A DNA stretch of 40,276 nucleotides, from NCBI GenBank assembly GCA_947463515.1, contig CANHRI010000020.1:1-40276 (forward strand), given 5' to 3'. Below, one piece after another: positions 1-7,425 of the stretch. This DNA comes from Flavobacteriaceae bacterium. GTDB lineage: Bacteria > Bacteroidota > Bacteroidia > Flavobacteriales > Flavobacteriaceae. Each line of letters opens with the position of its first letter. Positions within the stretch are counted from its first letter, which is position 1. The position numbers and the translations under genes are program-made. The notes beneath the pieces were generated by a model. That model was not told where the DNA came from. It did no database searches and saw only the letters and a list, made by a program, of their open reading frames with translations.

Positions 1-533
1 GGTGATAAATCGATTACTTTTTCTTCATAAACATTGAAGGTAGTCGATAATGTCGCTTCAGTATAGGAAGCTGCCGTCTGCGTATAGCCAGCAATATTGG
101 TTTGCGCCCCTGGTGCATTGGGTGTTGGATTTACCAATACAAAATACTCGGTGCCTTGAGAACCTAGTAAGGTAGATCGTGTCCAAAAGCGCAATTCTCC
201 ATTAGCAGGAACCGTTACTTTAGGGGTGGCTAAATAATCTTGGGCTGTATTGCCTTGACCAATGTTAACTTCATTATTCATAAAAGCGGCATTGGAACCA
301 GCATATACATTGGCTGCTGAGGAGGTAATAGTCCAGCGGCGTGCCCCCACACCGTTGTCAAAAACAGCCCACTGGTTACCCGTGGCTCCCGTTCCCAAAG
401 TCCATGGCGATGGATTTGTAGCTACGTCCGGACCGGTCGTATTCTCAAATCCCTCAACCCCTGGGGTCGGAAACTGCGAATATCCCATGAAATGCACTAA
501 CGCAAGCAGGAGTAGTAATGTAATTTTCTTCAT
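1..533 (-). CDS. Secreted protein, choice-of-anchor/cleaved-adhesin type (5' part only)
   Basis: The reading frame is open from an ATG at 533 to the window edge, giving 177 codons of a longer gene. The product starts with a clear signal peptide (MKKITLLLLLALVHFMGYSQ, probable cleavage after the Gln region). A Gly/Asn/Thr-rich beta-type domain follows, with a NQWAVFDNG segment, a SNAAFMNN segment, and then DYLATPKV and LRFWTRS. This pattern (N-terminal glutamine-rich cleavage, 'sets of values to make clear anchor' strand order) is typical of the choice-of-anchor J / cleaved adhesin domains found in exported flavobacterial proteins. Such proteins usually carry a C-terminal type IX secretion sorting domain, but here the C-terminus lies outside the window and that cannot be checked. 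It is divergent from hflX. The family call is from motif recognition only; that it is secreted is much surer than its exact family. Confidence 0.75.
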   Translation of the reverse strand, partial: MKKITLLLLLALVHFMGYSQFPTPGVEGFENTTGPDVATNPSPWTLGTGATGNQWAVFDNGVGARRWTITSSAANVYAGSNAAFMNNEVNIGQGNTAQDYLATPKVTVPANGELRFWTRSTLLGSQGTEYFVLVNPTPNAPGAQTNIAGYTQTAASYTEATLSTTFNVYEEKVIDLS

Positions 534-539
534 TTACAA

Positions 540-587
540 TGGAGATTAAGTTAATTAAAGTATAGTGTTCGAATGATTTAATCTCCA
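540..587. repeat. 10-bp perfect inverted repeat upstream of the secreted-protein gene
   Basis: TGGAGATTAA (540-549) and TTAATCTCCA (578-587) are perfect inverted copies separated by 28 bases. They lie just before the start codon of the minus-strand secreted-protein gene. The outer arm overlaps a possible TTTG (-33-like) element for that gene. It could be an operator or a leader hairpin; the function is unknown. Confidence 0.45.
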
Positions 588-659
588 AATTTAAAAAAAA
601 ATCTGAATCTCAGCAGAAAAACTCAATTTTAAGATGTATTCGAGGGGGTTGATTGGGTA

Positions 660-695
660 TTTGAAAAAAAAAGTAAACATTATTGCCTATTTTTG
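660..695 (+). promoter_or_regulatory. Bacteroidota-type promoter for hflX
   Basis: A perfect TAnnTTTG -7 box (TATTTTTG, 688-695) lies 18 bases before the hflX ATG. TTTG at 660-663 is a possible -33 element, with a 24-base spacer that is slightly long. The predicted start of transcription near 700 leaves a leader of about 12-15 bases. Confidence 0.6.
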
Positions 696-713
696 TAGTC
701 TGTTTTTGAAGTT

Positions 714-1937
714 ATGCTGGAAAAGGAAAAAATAAATTTTGAAAGGACGGTACTAGTTGGTATCGTTACACAATTTCAAAATGAAGATAAATTAAAAGAA
801 TATTTGGACGAATTAGCGTTTCTAACCTACACGGCAGGTGGAGAAGTTGTTAAGCGGTTTTGGCAAAAACTAGATCGACCCAATCCAAAGACCTTTTTAG
901 GGACAGGAAAAATGGATGAAATTCATTTATTTGTAAAAGAGAATGGAATTTCTACTGTTATTTTTGATGACGAACTTTCCCCTTCCCAACAAAAAAATAT
1001 TTCCAAAATACTCGATTGTAAGGTTTTGGACCGAACCAACCTCATCCTTGATATTTTTGCGCAACGGGCAGAAACATCGTATGCGCGAACCCAAGTTGAA
1101 TTAGCACAATGCCAATACCTACTGCCTCGTCTTTCGGGTATGTGGACGCACTTGGAACGTCAAAAAGGAGGAATTGGTTTGAGAGGTCCGGGAGAAACCG
1201 AGATTGAAACCGACCGTCGAATTGTAAGGGACCGAATCGCTTTGTTAAAAGATAAAATTCGCACCATTGACAAACAAATGGCGGTGCAACGAAGCAACCG
1301 TGGGGCCATGGTTCGTGTCGCCTTAGTGGGGTACACCAATGTGGGGAAATCAACCTTAATGAATGCTGTAGGGAAAAGTGATGTTTTTGTTGAAAATAAA
1401 CTTTTTGCCACCCTTGACACTACTGTTCGAAAAGTTGTAGTGAAGAACTTGCCCTTCTTACTCTCCGATACCGTAGGTTTTATTCGAAAACTCCCTACAC
1501 AACTGATCGAATCCTTCAAAAGCACCTTAGACGAAGTTAGAGAAGCCGATTTGCTCCTCCATGTTGTCGATATTTCGCATCCTGATTTTGAAGAACATAT
1601 TGAATCGGTAAATCAAATTTTGTCTGATATCAAAAGTAGCGACAAACCTACCTTGATGATTTTTAATAAAATTGACGCCTACCAATACGACGTAATTGCC
1701 GAAGACGATTTAACCACCGAACGAACCCGAAAACACTATACCTTGGAGGAATGGAAGCAAACATGGATGAGTCATTTGGGAGAAGATTACACCATTTTTA
1801 TCTCCGCCACGGAGAAAGCTAATTTTGAAGAGTTTAGAGAAAAAGTATATGAAGCGGTTCGTAAAATCCACATCACCCGTTTTCCTTATAATAAATTCTT
1901 ATATCCCGACTACAAAGACGCGGTTGAGAATGATTAA
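714..1937 (+). CDS. hflX: GTPase HflX
   Basis: A 407-residue protein of the HflX family, a ribosome-associated GTPase that binds the 50S subunit and helps split or rescue stalled ribosomes. The N-terminal HflX domain includes the conserved stretch PNPKTFLGTGK and, further on, the family block GPGETEIETDRR. The GTPase domain begins near residue 200. It has a P-loop GYTNVGKST (about 206-214), the G3 motif DTVGFI, and the G4 motif NKID. Length is normal for the family. It is monocistronic on the plus strand, divergent from the secreted-protein gene and convergent with the DUF3078 gene 35 bases downstream. It has its own promoter at 660-695. Identification is secure. Confidence 0.97.
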   Translation: MLEKEKINFERTVLVGIVTQFQNEDKLKEYLDELAFLTYTAGGEVVKRFWQKLDRPNPKTFLGTGKMDEIHLFVKENGISTVIFDDELSPSQQKNISKILDCKVLDRTNLILDIFAQRAETSYARTQVELAQCQYLLPRLSGMWTHLERQKGGIGLRGPGETEIETDRRIVRDRIALLKDKIRTIDKQMAVQRSNRGAMVRVALVGYTNVGKSTLMNAVGKSDVFVENKLFATLDTTVRKVVVKNLPFLLSDTVGFIRKLPTQLIESFKSTLDEVREADLLLHVVDISHPDFEEHIESVNQILSDIKSSDKPTLMIFNKIDAYQYDVIAEDDLTTERTRKHYTLEEWKQTWMSHLGEDYTIFISATEKANFEEFREKVYEAVRKIHITRFPYNKFLYPDYKDAVEND

Positions 1938-1972
1938 CTTCGACTAAGTATTCAAGGTTGATCTTCAAGGGT

Positions 1973-2854
1973 TTAAAAATTGTAATTCACCCCTAAACCA
2001 ATTATTTGACGCGTTTGAAAGCCTGCAAAGGCATTATCGTCATAGATGGTTTGAAAAGCGAATGTGGTCGTTAAATACTTGTTTACTTTCATATTTACAT
2101 TTAACGTGTAATCCAAGTCCACATTTTGAGCATCTTCATTGTAATTGGAATATAGGTTTAAAATGTTTTCCATAGTTACATTTTCCATCAATAAACATTT
2201 GTAATACCCACTTACTGCGGCACCAAACTCATACCGAATTGTTTCGCCTTGTAAAACCCCAAAAGAACCACTTGTTCGGGTAAAATCAGCATCAACAAGC
2301 ACTGCTTTAGAGGTCGCAGGAGCAACGTTTATTTTGAAACTATCACTGCGTTTCCACAAAACCCCGGGACCAAACTGTAAGAAAACGGGAGAAAGTAATT
2401 TGGAGGTTTTTATTCCTTTTTCAAATCCCGCATCAAATTGAGAGCGAAAATTGAAAAACATAGAATAGTACCAAACCTCAGTAAATTTTTTTCCTAACAG
2501 CGAATTGAATTGAACGCGGTCATCAGTTTTTTGAAGTTCTTGCTTTTTAATCTTCGTGATACCGTATCCTGCGGTCAATTTATTATCCCAGTTCCAAGTA
2601 TCACTTTTGTAATTAAAATCATAGCTTAACGAAATGTTTCCCGAAAAACTGGTTTGTCCCCCTGCCAACCAATTGTTAAAAATTGCCTGGTTTGCAATAA
2701 AAGTCGCCAAGCCCTTACGAGACCACCCATTGGGTTTTTCTTGGGTGATGTTTTTGACGACTTCTTCAGTCTTCTTCAAAAGTTCTTTCTCGCTCAATTG
2801 GGCTTGAACAAGACTCACACTGCAAAAGGCAAGGATAATTAAATGTTTTTTCAC
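1973..2854 (-). CDS. DUF3078 family secreted protein (probable outer-membrane beta-barrel)
   Basis: A 293-residue protein with signal peptide (KKHLIILAFCSVSLVQAQ) followed by alternating aromatic/polar strands and a C-terminal phenylalanine, the look of a Bacteroidota outer-membrane beta-barrel. Its WLAGGQTSFSGN and KLTAGYG segments resemble the DUF3078 family, whose function is unknown. The frame stays open upstream to 2983. However, a promoter -7 box at 2880-2887 places the transcript start downstream of those codons, and the signal peptide begins at a GTG at 2854, so I use GTG. It lies after DUF2480 at the distal end of the suf gene cluster but has its own promoter. The start is inferred; the family call is good. 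Confidence 0.85.
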   Translation of the reverse strand: MKKHLIILAFCSVSLVQAQLSEKELLKKTEEVVKNITQEKPNGWSRKGLATFIANQAIFNNWLAGGQTSFSGNISLSYDFNYKSDTWNWDNKLTAGYGITKIKKQELQKTDDRVQFNSLLGKKFTEVWYYSMFFNFRSQFDAGFEKGIKTSKLLSPVFLQFGPGVLWKRSDSFKINVAPATSKAVLVDADFTRTSGSFGVLQGETIRYEFGAAVSGYYKCLLMENVTMENILNLYSNYNEDAQNVDLDYTLNVNMKVNKYLTTTFAFQTIYDDNAFAGFQTRQIIGLGVNYNF

Positions 2855-2879
2855 GGAATTTCGGGTTATAAATTCGGCG

Positions 2880-2910
2880 CAAAAATAGCGATACTTCTGT
2901 GATTTCCAAA
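2880..2910 (-). promoter_or_regulatory. Promoter for the DUF3078 gene
   Basis: On the minus strand, TTTG (2907-2910) and TATTTTTG (2880-2887) are separated by 19 bases, matching the Bacteroidota consensus TTG-N17-23-TAnnTTTG. The expected transcript start is near 2875, about 20 bases before the GTG at 2854. This uncouples the gene from the upstream DUF2480 gene and decides its start codon. Confidence 0.7.
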
Positions 2911-2930
2911 TTGAAAATGACGAGAGATTT

Positions 2931-3446
2931 TTACAATTTTGTAGTGCTTTTTTTATATAGAGGAACTGCCGAACAAGCTTCACCGTACATGATGCTTTTG
3001 GCTACTTTTTGCAGTTTTTGAATCGCAGCCACATAGGCACTTTCAGGTACGGGCTTCTTGGAACAGCCTTTTAATATCACGGGCTTATCAGCGTAGGAAG
3101 AATAATCCAATTGCTCTAAAATGTATTGGTAATAGTAGACATCCAACGATTCCGGTGAATCCAATACAACCCAATACGCCTCCGAAGCGAGGTAGGAACT
3201 CACCAAAATTGGTGCCCATGCGGGTAAAATAGCGTCTGTACTACAGTAAACTGCGGCAAGGTGTCCGCGGTATTGTGTCCAATCGTAGTCCTTTAGCGCC
3301 TCTCGAAAGTCTTTTTCTTTTAATAAAAATCCTTCCTCGAGCCATTGCGCGATATCTACACCTGACTTGACTTGTTTTGGATAGTAATCCTCCAAATCAA
3401 AAACCATCAAAGCCGACTGGGCAACGCGATTTACAATTTCGTCCAT
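2931..3446 (-). CDS. DUF2480 family protein
   Basis: A 171-residue cytoplasmic protein with no signal peptide or membrane segment. The sequence (start MDEIVNRVAQSAL; WLEEGFLLKEKDFR; a YCSTDAILPAWAP block; a C-terminal GEACSAVPLYK) matches the Bacteroidota DUF2480 family as I know it. The biochemical role is unknown. It sits 7 bases after the MIP18/SufT-like gene, so it is almost certainly cotranscribed with sufS-sufE. Two conserved-looking cysteines (in YCSTD and GEACSA) make a link to iron-sulfur metabolism plausible, but this is inference from context. Confidence 0.85.
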   Translation of the reverse strand: MDEIVNRVAQSALMVFDLEDYYPKQVKSGVDIAQWLEEGFLLKEKDFREALKDYDWTQYRGHLAAVYCSTDAILPAWAPILVSSYLASEAYWVVLDSPESLDVYYYQYILEQLDYSSYADKPVILKGCSKKPVPESAYVAAIQKLQKVAKSIMYGEACSAVPLYKKSTTKL

Positions 3447-3453
3447 GGCGTAT

Positions 3454-3777
3454 TTACAACATTCCTAGTTCTAACTTGGCTTCTTCGCTCATCAAATCCT
3501 TGCTCCAAGGCGGATCAAAGGTAATCTCGACCTCACAGGATTTCACCTGCTCAATTTTTCTGATTTTTTCTTCCACCTCAGCGGGTAACGTTTCTGCTAC
3601 AGGACAATTGGGTGATGTTAAGGTCATCAACACTTTAACTTCATGATCTTCATTAATCATGACATCGTAAATTAATCCCAATTCATAAATATCCACAGGA
3701 ATCTCGGGGTCGTAAATGCCTTTTAGCACTTTCACAACATTCTCTCCTAAATTGATGGTATCGTTAAATTCTTCCAT
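3454..3777 (-). CDS. MIP18/DUF59 family Fe-S assembly factor (SufT-like)
   Basis: A 107-residue protein of the DUF59/MIP18 family, a small acidic iron-sulfur maturation factor. The hallmark segments are visible: LKGIYDPEIPVDIYELGLIYD near the N-terminus, MTLTSPNCPVAE with the conserved Cys58, and FDPPWSKDLMSEEAK at the C-terminus. I chose the ATG at 3777. A TTG at 3810 would overlap sufE and add residues not expected in the family. It lies 10 bases after sufE and 7 before DUF2480. Members of this family help transfer clusters to target proteins; the position within a suf cluster agrees. Flavobacterial versions are often annotated as SUF-system or metal-sulfur assembly factors. Confidence 0.92.
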   Translation of the reverse strand: MEEFNDTINLGENVVKVLKGIYDPEIPVDIYELGLIYDVMINEDHEVKVLMTLTSPNCPVAETLPAEVEEKIRKIEQVKSCEVEITFDPPWSKDLMSEEAKLELGML

Positions 3778-3787
3778 AAAACTATCG

Positions 3788-4213
3788 TTAGTTTGTGTTT
3801 TTTGATTCAAATGCCAACGCGTACATCTTAATTTGTTTGATCATCGACACCAAACCGTTGGCCCGTGTAGGCGATAAATGTTCTTTTAGTCCAATTTGAT
3901 CTACAAAAGTGGTGTCGGTTTCCAAAATTACCTTGGGTTCTTGCCCCGAGAACACCCGAATTAACAAAGCAATTATTCCCTTGGTTAAAATGGCATCGCT
4001 GTCGGCAGTAAACCAAATTTTTCCGCCCTCTTCCTCGGCATGAACCCATACTTTCGATTGACAGCCTTTGATAATATTGTCGTCGGTTTTGTATTGGTCA
4101 GCGATTATCGGCAACGATTTTCCCAATTCAATAATGTATTCGTAGCGCTGCATCCAGTCGTCAAACATTGAAAACTCATCTACAATCGCTTCTTGTATTT
4201 CTTGCGTTGTCAT
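3788..4213 (-). CDS. sufE: SufE family sulfur acceptor protein
   Basis: A 141-residue SufE, the partner that accepts persulfide sulfur from the cysteine desulfurase SufS and passes it to the SufBCD scaffold. The active-site cysteine is Cys51 in IIKGCQSKVW, the family signature. Further conserved features are the early FDDWMQRYEYIIELG segment and the C-terminal LSPTRANGLVSMI. Length is normal. It lies in the same direction as sufS, separated from it by a small lipoprotein gene, with only a 6-base gap to that gene. Identification is secure. Confidence 0.96.
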   Translation of the reverse strand: MTTQEIQEAIVDEFSMFDDWMQRYEYIIELGKSLPIIADQYKTDDNIIKGCQSKVWVHAEEEGGKIWFTADSDAILTKGIIALLIRVFSGQEPKVILETDTTFVDQIGLKEHLSPTRANGLVSMIKQIKMYALAFESKNTN

Positions 4214-4219
4214 ATACGT

Positions 4220-4648
4220 TTATTCTTTGATTAAGGCCAACAAAGAGGTAATCAGGGGTTGTATTTCTACTGGGGGTGTCCCGTGATCAAAATCTTTAGT
4301 ACGGTAAGTGTTGCCTTTGTATTCTATGGTCAAATTGGCAATGGCAGCCCCGTCGTAAAAGCGAGCTTGCGTGGGGTCGGCATAGGTGTTCAATTGTTCC
4401 AAAGAAATGGTTTTGAACTGTCCCACCAAGGCATCCCACTCGGAATCAGATAGGGTAGAAGCCATTATTATTGCTTCTTTTCCTCGACCATTTTCATATG
4501 TCAATTCTTTGTTTTCTAAAACAATGACTTTATGTATTCCGCGACTATGCGCCGTGTAAGTTAGTTTGGCCGAAGCTAAATCAGCGTTGCTTTGGGTACA
4601 ACCTTTCCCCATCAAAAGGGTAAATAAAACGAGAACAATTGCTTTCAT
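4220..4648 (-). CDS. Small exported (lipo)protein between sufS and sufE
   Basis: A 142-residue protein beginning with a short hydrophobic export signal (MKAIVLVLFTLLMGKGC). Cys17 sits in a loose lipobox, so a lipoprotein is likely. The mature part is mixed alpha/beta with a run KELTYENGRGKEAI and a Thr/Tyr-rich TIEYKGNTYRTKDFD stretch. I recall similar conserved hypothetical proteins in Flavobacterium, but no characterised family. Spacing of 11 bases to sufS and 6 to sufE shows that it is in the operon, although an exported protein has no obvious job in cytoplasmic sulfur transfer. No function assigned. Confidence 0.8.
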   Translation of the reverse strand: MKAIVLVLFTLLMGKGCTQSNADLASAKLTYTAHSRGIHKVIVLENKELTYENGRGKEAIIMASTLSDSEWDALVGQFKTISLEQLNTYADPTQARFYDGAAIANLTIEYKGNTYRTKDFDHGTPPVEIQPLITSLLALIKE

Positions 4649-4659
4649 AAACGAAACTT

Positions 4660-5874
4660 TTAAGATAACATCATCACGGCCTTGTGCAGTGCTTCTACAA
4701 AAGTATCAATTTCTTCTTTGGTATTGTAAAAAGCAAAGCTAGCGCGAACCGTTCCGGGAATTCCGAAGAAATCCATCACAGGTTGGGCACAATGGTGTCC
4801 TGTGCGCACCGCTATTCCTAACTTATCTACAATCGTGCCAATATCATAGGGGTGAATGGTTCCTACGTTAAAAGAGATAACCGAAGTTTTGTTGGCAGCG
4901 GTACCATAAATTCGCAACCCCTCTATTTGTTGCAACTTTTGGGTCGCGTATTCCAACAATTCATGTTCGTAGGCTGCGATAGCCTCAAAACCGATATCAT
5001 TCAAATAATCAATGGCTGTTCCCAACACTATTCCCCCAGCAATATTTGGCGTACCTGCTTCAAATTTATGCGGTAAATCGGCATAGGTTGTCTTTTCAAA
5101 ACTAACGGTGGCAATCATTTCCCCACCGCCTTGATAAGGGGGAAGTTTGTGCAACCACGCTTCTTTTCCATACAATATCCCAGTTCCCGTTGGACCACAT
5201 ACTTTATGTCCTGAAAACACATAAAAATCACAATTCATGGCTTGCACGTCGGGTTTTAAATGCGGGGTTGCTTGTGCTCCATCAATTAAAACTGCTGCGC
5301 CAACTTCGTGCGCTTTTTGAATAATATACTCTACAGGGTTGATCGTACCTAACGCATTGGAAATATGATTCACCGTCACGATTTTAGTTTTCTCCGACAA
5401 TAAAACCTCGTATTCCGATAGAATTAATTCCCCTTTTTCATTCATGGGGATGACTTTCAACACGGCTCCTGTTCGTTCGCACAACATTTGCCAAGGGACT
5501 ATATTGCTGTGGTGCTCCATCGCCGAGACTAAAATCTCGTCATGGGGTTGTAATAAAGTTGCAAATCCATTCGCTATCGCATTGATGCCATGGGTTGTGC
5601 CCGAGGTAAATATAATTTCATGCGCGTGTTTGGCATTCAAATGACGCTGAATCTTGCCGCGGGATTCTTCGTATGCATCGGTTGCTAGCTGACTCAAGGT
5701 GTGCACACCACGATGAATATTAGCATTAATTTCGCTGTAATACTTCGTGATAGCATCGAGCACTACTTGGGGCTTTTGGGCCGTAGCGCCGTTATCAAAA
5801 TAGACCAACGGTTTGCCATTCACTTGCTGTTTTAAAATGGGAAAATCCGCGCGAATTTTGTGTAGGTCTAACAT
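4660..5874 (-). CDS. sufS: Cysteine desulfurase SufS
   Basis: A 404-residue PLP-dependent class V aminotransferase of the SufS type. It removes sulfur from L-cysteine to make alanine and an enzyme-bound persulfide for SufE. The PLP lysine is Lys224 in SGHKVCGPTG. The catalytic cysteine is Cys362 in RTGHHCAQPVM, the short-loop group II arrangement that depends on SufE. The N-terminal FPILKQQVNGKPLVYFDNGAT and FTSGTTHGINAIA are also classic. It heads the second suf transcription unit (sufS, lipoprotein, sufE, MIP18-like, DUF2480), with a -7 box at 5898-5905. It is separated from sufABCD by a plus-strand serine hydrolase gene. Confidence 0.97.
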   Translation of the reverse strand: MLDLHKIRADFPILKQQVNGKPLVYFDNGATAQKPQVVLDAITKYYSEINANIHRGVHTLSQLATDAYEESRGKIQRHLNAKHAHEIIFTSGTTHGINAIANGFATLLQPHDEILVSAMEHHSNIVPWQMLCERTGAVLKVIPMNEKGELILSEYEVLLSEKTKIVTVNHISNALGTINPVEYIIQKAHEVGAAVLIDGAQATPHLKPDVQAMNCDFYVFSGHKVCGPTGTGILYGKEAWLHKLPPYQGGGEMIATVSFEKTTYADLPHKFEAGTPNIAGGIVLGTAIDYLNDIGFEAIAAYEHELLEYATQKLQQIEGLRIYGTAANKTSVISFNVGTIHPYDIGTIVDKLGIAVRTGHHCAQPVMDFFGIPGTVRASFAFYNTKEEIDTFVEALHKAVMMLS

Positions 5875-5878
5875 TTTA

Positions 5879-5905
5879 TTTAGAATTTTTCTAAATACAA
5901 AGATA
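5879..5905 (-). promoter_or_regulatory. Promoter -7 box and leader palindrome of sufS
   Basis: On the minus strand TATCTTTG (5898-5905) is a perfect TAnnTTTG -7 box, 24 bases before the sufS ATG. No convincing -33 element is seen. Between the expected transcript start and the ATG lies a small palindrome, TTTAGAA-N3-TTCTAAA (5879-5895), which could be an operator or a weak hairpin. Confidence 0.55.
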
Positions 5906-6030
5906 TTAAAACTTTCGCCTTTCTACAGGCATTTTGGTCAATTAACTTTTCCTTATCACTTGTCCATTTTGCGCTGTTTTTTGAATCTAATTTTTCTGTA
6001 CTTTAGAATTTCCAAAACCAAACTTTTCCC

Positions 6031-7380
6031 ATGAAAAAATTCCTGAAATATCTTGCTATATTCCTTACACTGCTGATCGTTGTTTTTTACCTCACCGTGT
6101 ACCCAAAACTGGATTTAATCTCGGGATTTTCAGCCAAAAGTGTTGCCTCGGGAACATTCATCGACAACCGTTCGTTGGAGGTAATTGAATCGGGCGATAA
6201 TGATATCTCGTTGGTTGATTTGGCCCGAAATTCGGTCAATAAAACGGAACAATTTGCCCTTTCCAGTGTCTATGGAATCAAAGAACGCAAAGCCATTTAC
6301 CGTCCTGGACTGGGTGCCACTTTGATTGATGATGATTTTGATGTTTCGCAACCCTATCTGGTACCGCGGCGAACGCTAAAACCCAATACATCGCTTCCGT
6401 ATCCTTTTGGAGCGGGAGCGCCCAAAGACAGTACGTTTGCCAACATCGATTATGCCTTACTCCAAAAGACGGTGGCCCAAGCTTTTGATGTCAAGGGAGA
6501 AAAAAATAAACGTACTCGTGCGGTCGTGGTATTGTATAAAGGGCACTTGGTACATGAACACTATGCCGACGGATTTACAAAAGATTCGCGGTTGTTGGGA
6601 TGGTCGATGACGAAGAGTTTAACGGGGACTTATTTTGGCATTTTACAATACCAAGGCAAGCTCGATATTCAACAACCTGCTCCTATCGCGGCATGGCAGA
6701 ATGATGAGCGCAAAAAAATTACCCTTCACAATTTATTGCAAATGAATTCGGGATTGGAATGGGAAGAGCAATACGATAAAATTTGTGATGCTACAAATAT
6801 GCTCTTTAAAGCACGGGGTATGCCAGCCGTACAACGCGACAAACCCTTGGTAGGAAAACCCAATGCAAGTTGGAACTACTCCTCGGGAACGACCAATTTA
6901 CTGAGCGGTATTTTACGGCAACAGTTTGCATCGCACCAAGAATACCTCGATTTTTGGTACAATAGTTTGTTGGATAAAATTGGCATGCATTCAGCACTCG
7001 TTGAAATCGACATGGCGGGCAATTTCGTAGGTTCTTCCTACGGGTGGGCCACGCCTAGAGATTGGGCTAGATTTGGCCAGTTGTATTTACAAAAAGGGTG
7101 GTGGAATGGAGCGCGAATCTTTGCCGAAGATTGGGCAAAATACGTGGCTAGGCCAACACCCACCTCTGCCAATCGGTATGGGGCTCAATTTTGGTTGAAT
7201 GCAGGTGGAAAATTTCCCGATGTGCCGCGCGATATGTTTTATTGCAGTGGCTATCAGGGGCAAATGATTGCCATTTTTCCCAGCCATGATTTAGTGGTGG
7301 TGCGCATGGGATTGAAAGAAGATCCTAGCTTTGATTTCAATGCGTTGTTGAGTGGAATTGTAAAAAGTATCAAAAAATAA
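6031..7380 (+). CDS. Serine hydrolase (class C beta-lactamase-like)
   Basis: A 449-residue protein of the beta-lactamase/penicillin-binding serine hydrolase superfamily. An N-terminal membrane segment (about residues 6-24) serves as signal or anchor. The SxxK catalytic motif is S192-M-T-K195 (GWSMTKSLTG). The Y-x-[ST] motif is Y283-S-S (WNYSSGTTN), and the C-terminal GYQGQ probably supplies the third, KTG-like, motif. Proteins of this group include esterases, D-amino-acid peptidases and 6-aminohexanoate-dimer hydrolases, so substrate cannot be read from sequence. It lies alone on the plus strand between sufD and sufS, interrupting the suf genes. It is convergent with sufD, and the two share a hairpin at 7380-7402. 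No sign of foreign composition. Confidence 0.88.
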   Translation: MKKFLKYLAIFLTLLIVVFYLTVYPKLDLISGFSAKSVASGTFIDNRSLEVIESGDNDISLVDLARNSVNKTEQFALSSVYGIKERKAIYRPGLGATLIDDDFDVSQPYLVPRRTLKPNTSLPYPFGAGAPKDSTFANIDYALLQKTVAQAFDVKGEKNKRTRAVVVLYKGHLVHEHYADGFTKDSRLLGWSMTKSLTGTYFGILQYQGKLDIQQPAPIAAWQNDERKKITLHNLLQMNSGLEWEEQYDKICDATNMLFKARGMPAVQRDKPLVGKPNASWNYSSGTTNLLSGILRQQFASHQEYLDFWYNSLLDKIGMHSALVEIDMAGNFVGSSYGWATPRDWARFGQLYLQKGWWNGARIFAEDWAKYVARPTPTSANRYGAQFWLNAGGKFPDVPRDMFYCSGYQGQMIAIFPSHDLVVVRMGLKEDPSFDFNALLSGIVKSIKK

Positions 7381-7402
7381 CGCAGGTCGTTGAAACCTGC
7401 GT
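7380..7402 (-). terminator. Terminator of the sufABCD transcript
   Basis: ACGCAGGT (7380-7387) and ACCTGCGT (7395-7402) form an 8-bp stem with a 7-base loop. On the minus strand the hairpin is followed by TATTTTTT, giving a good intrinsic terminator after sufD. In the plus direction the T-run is poor, so it is weaker for the convergent serine hydrolase gene. It overlaps the last base of that gene's stop codon. Confidence 0.8.
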
Positions 7403-7425
7403 CATCTATATCTTTTAAAAAAAAA

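Noticed and set aside
262..549. A plus-strand frame across the left-edge region
   Set aside because: The minus strand encodes a continuous secreted protein with signal peptide, so this frame is a shadow.
2855..2983. N-terminal extension of the DUF3078 gene to an ATG-like start at 2983
   Set aside because: The added residues are not signal-like, overlap the DUF2480 stop region, and lie upstream of the gene's own promoter.
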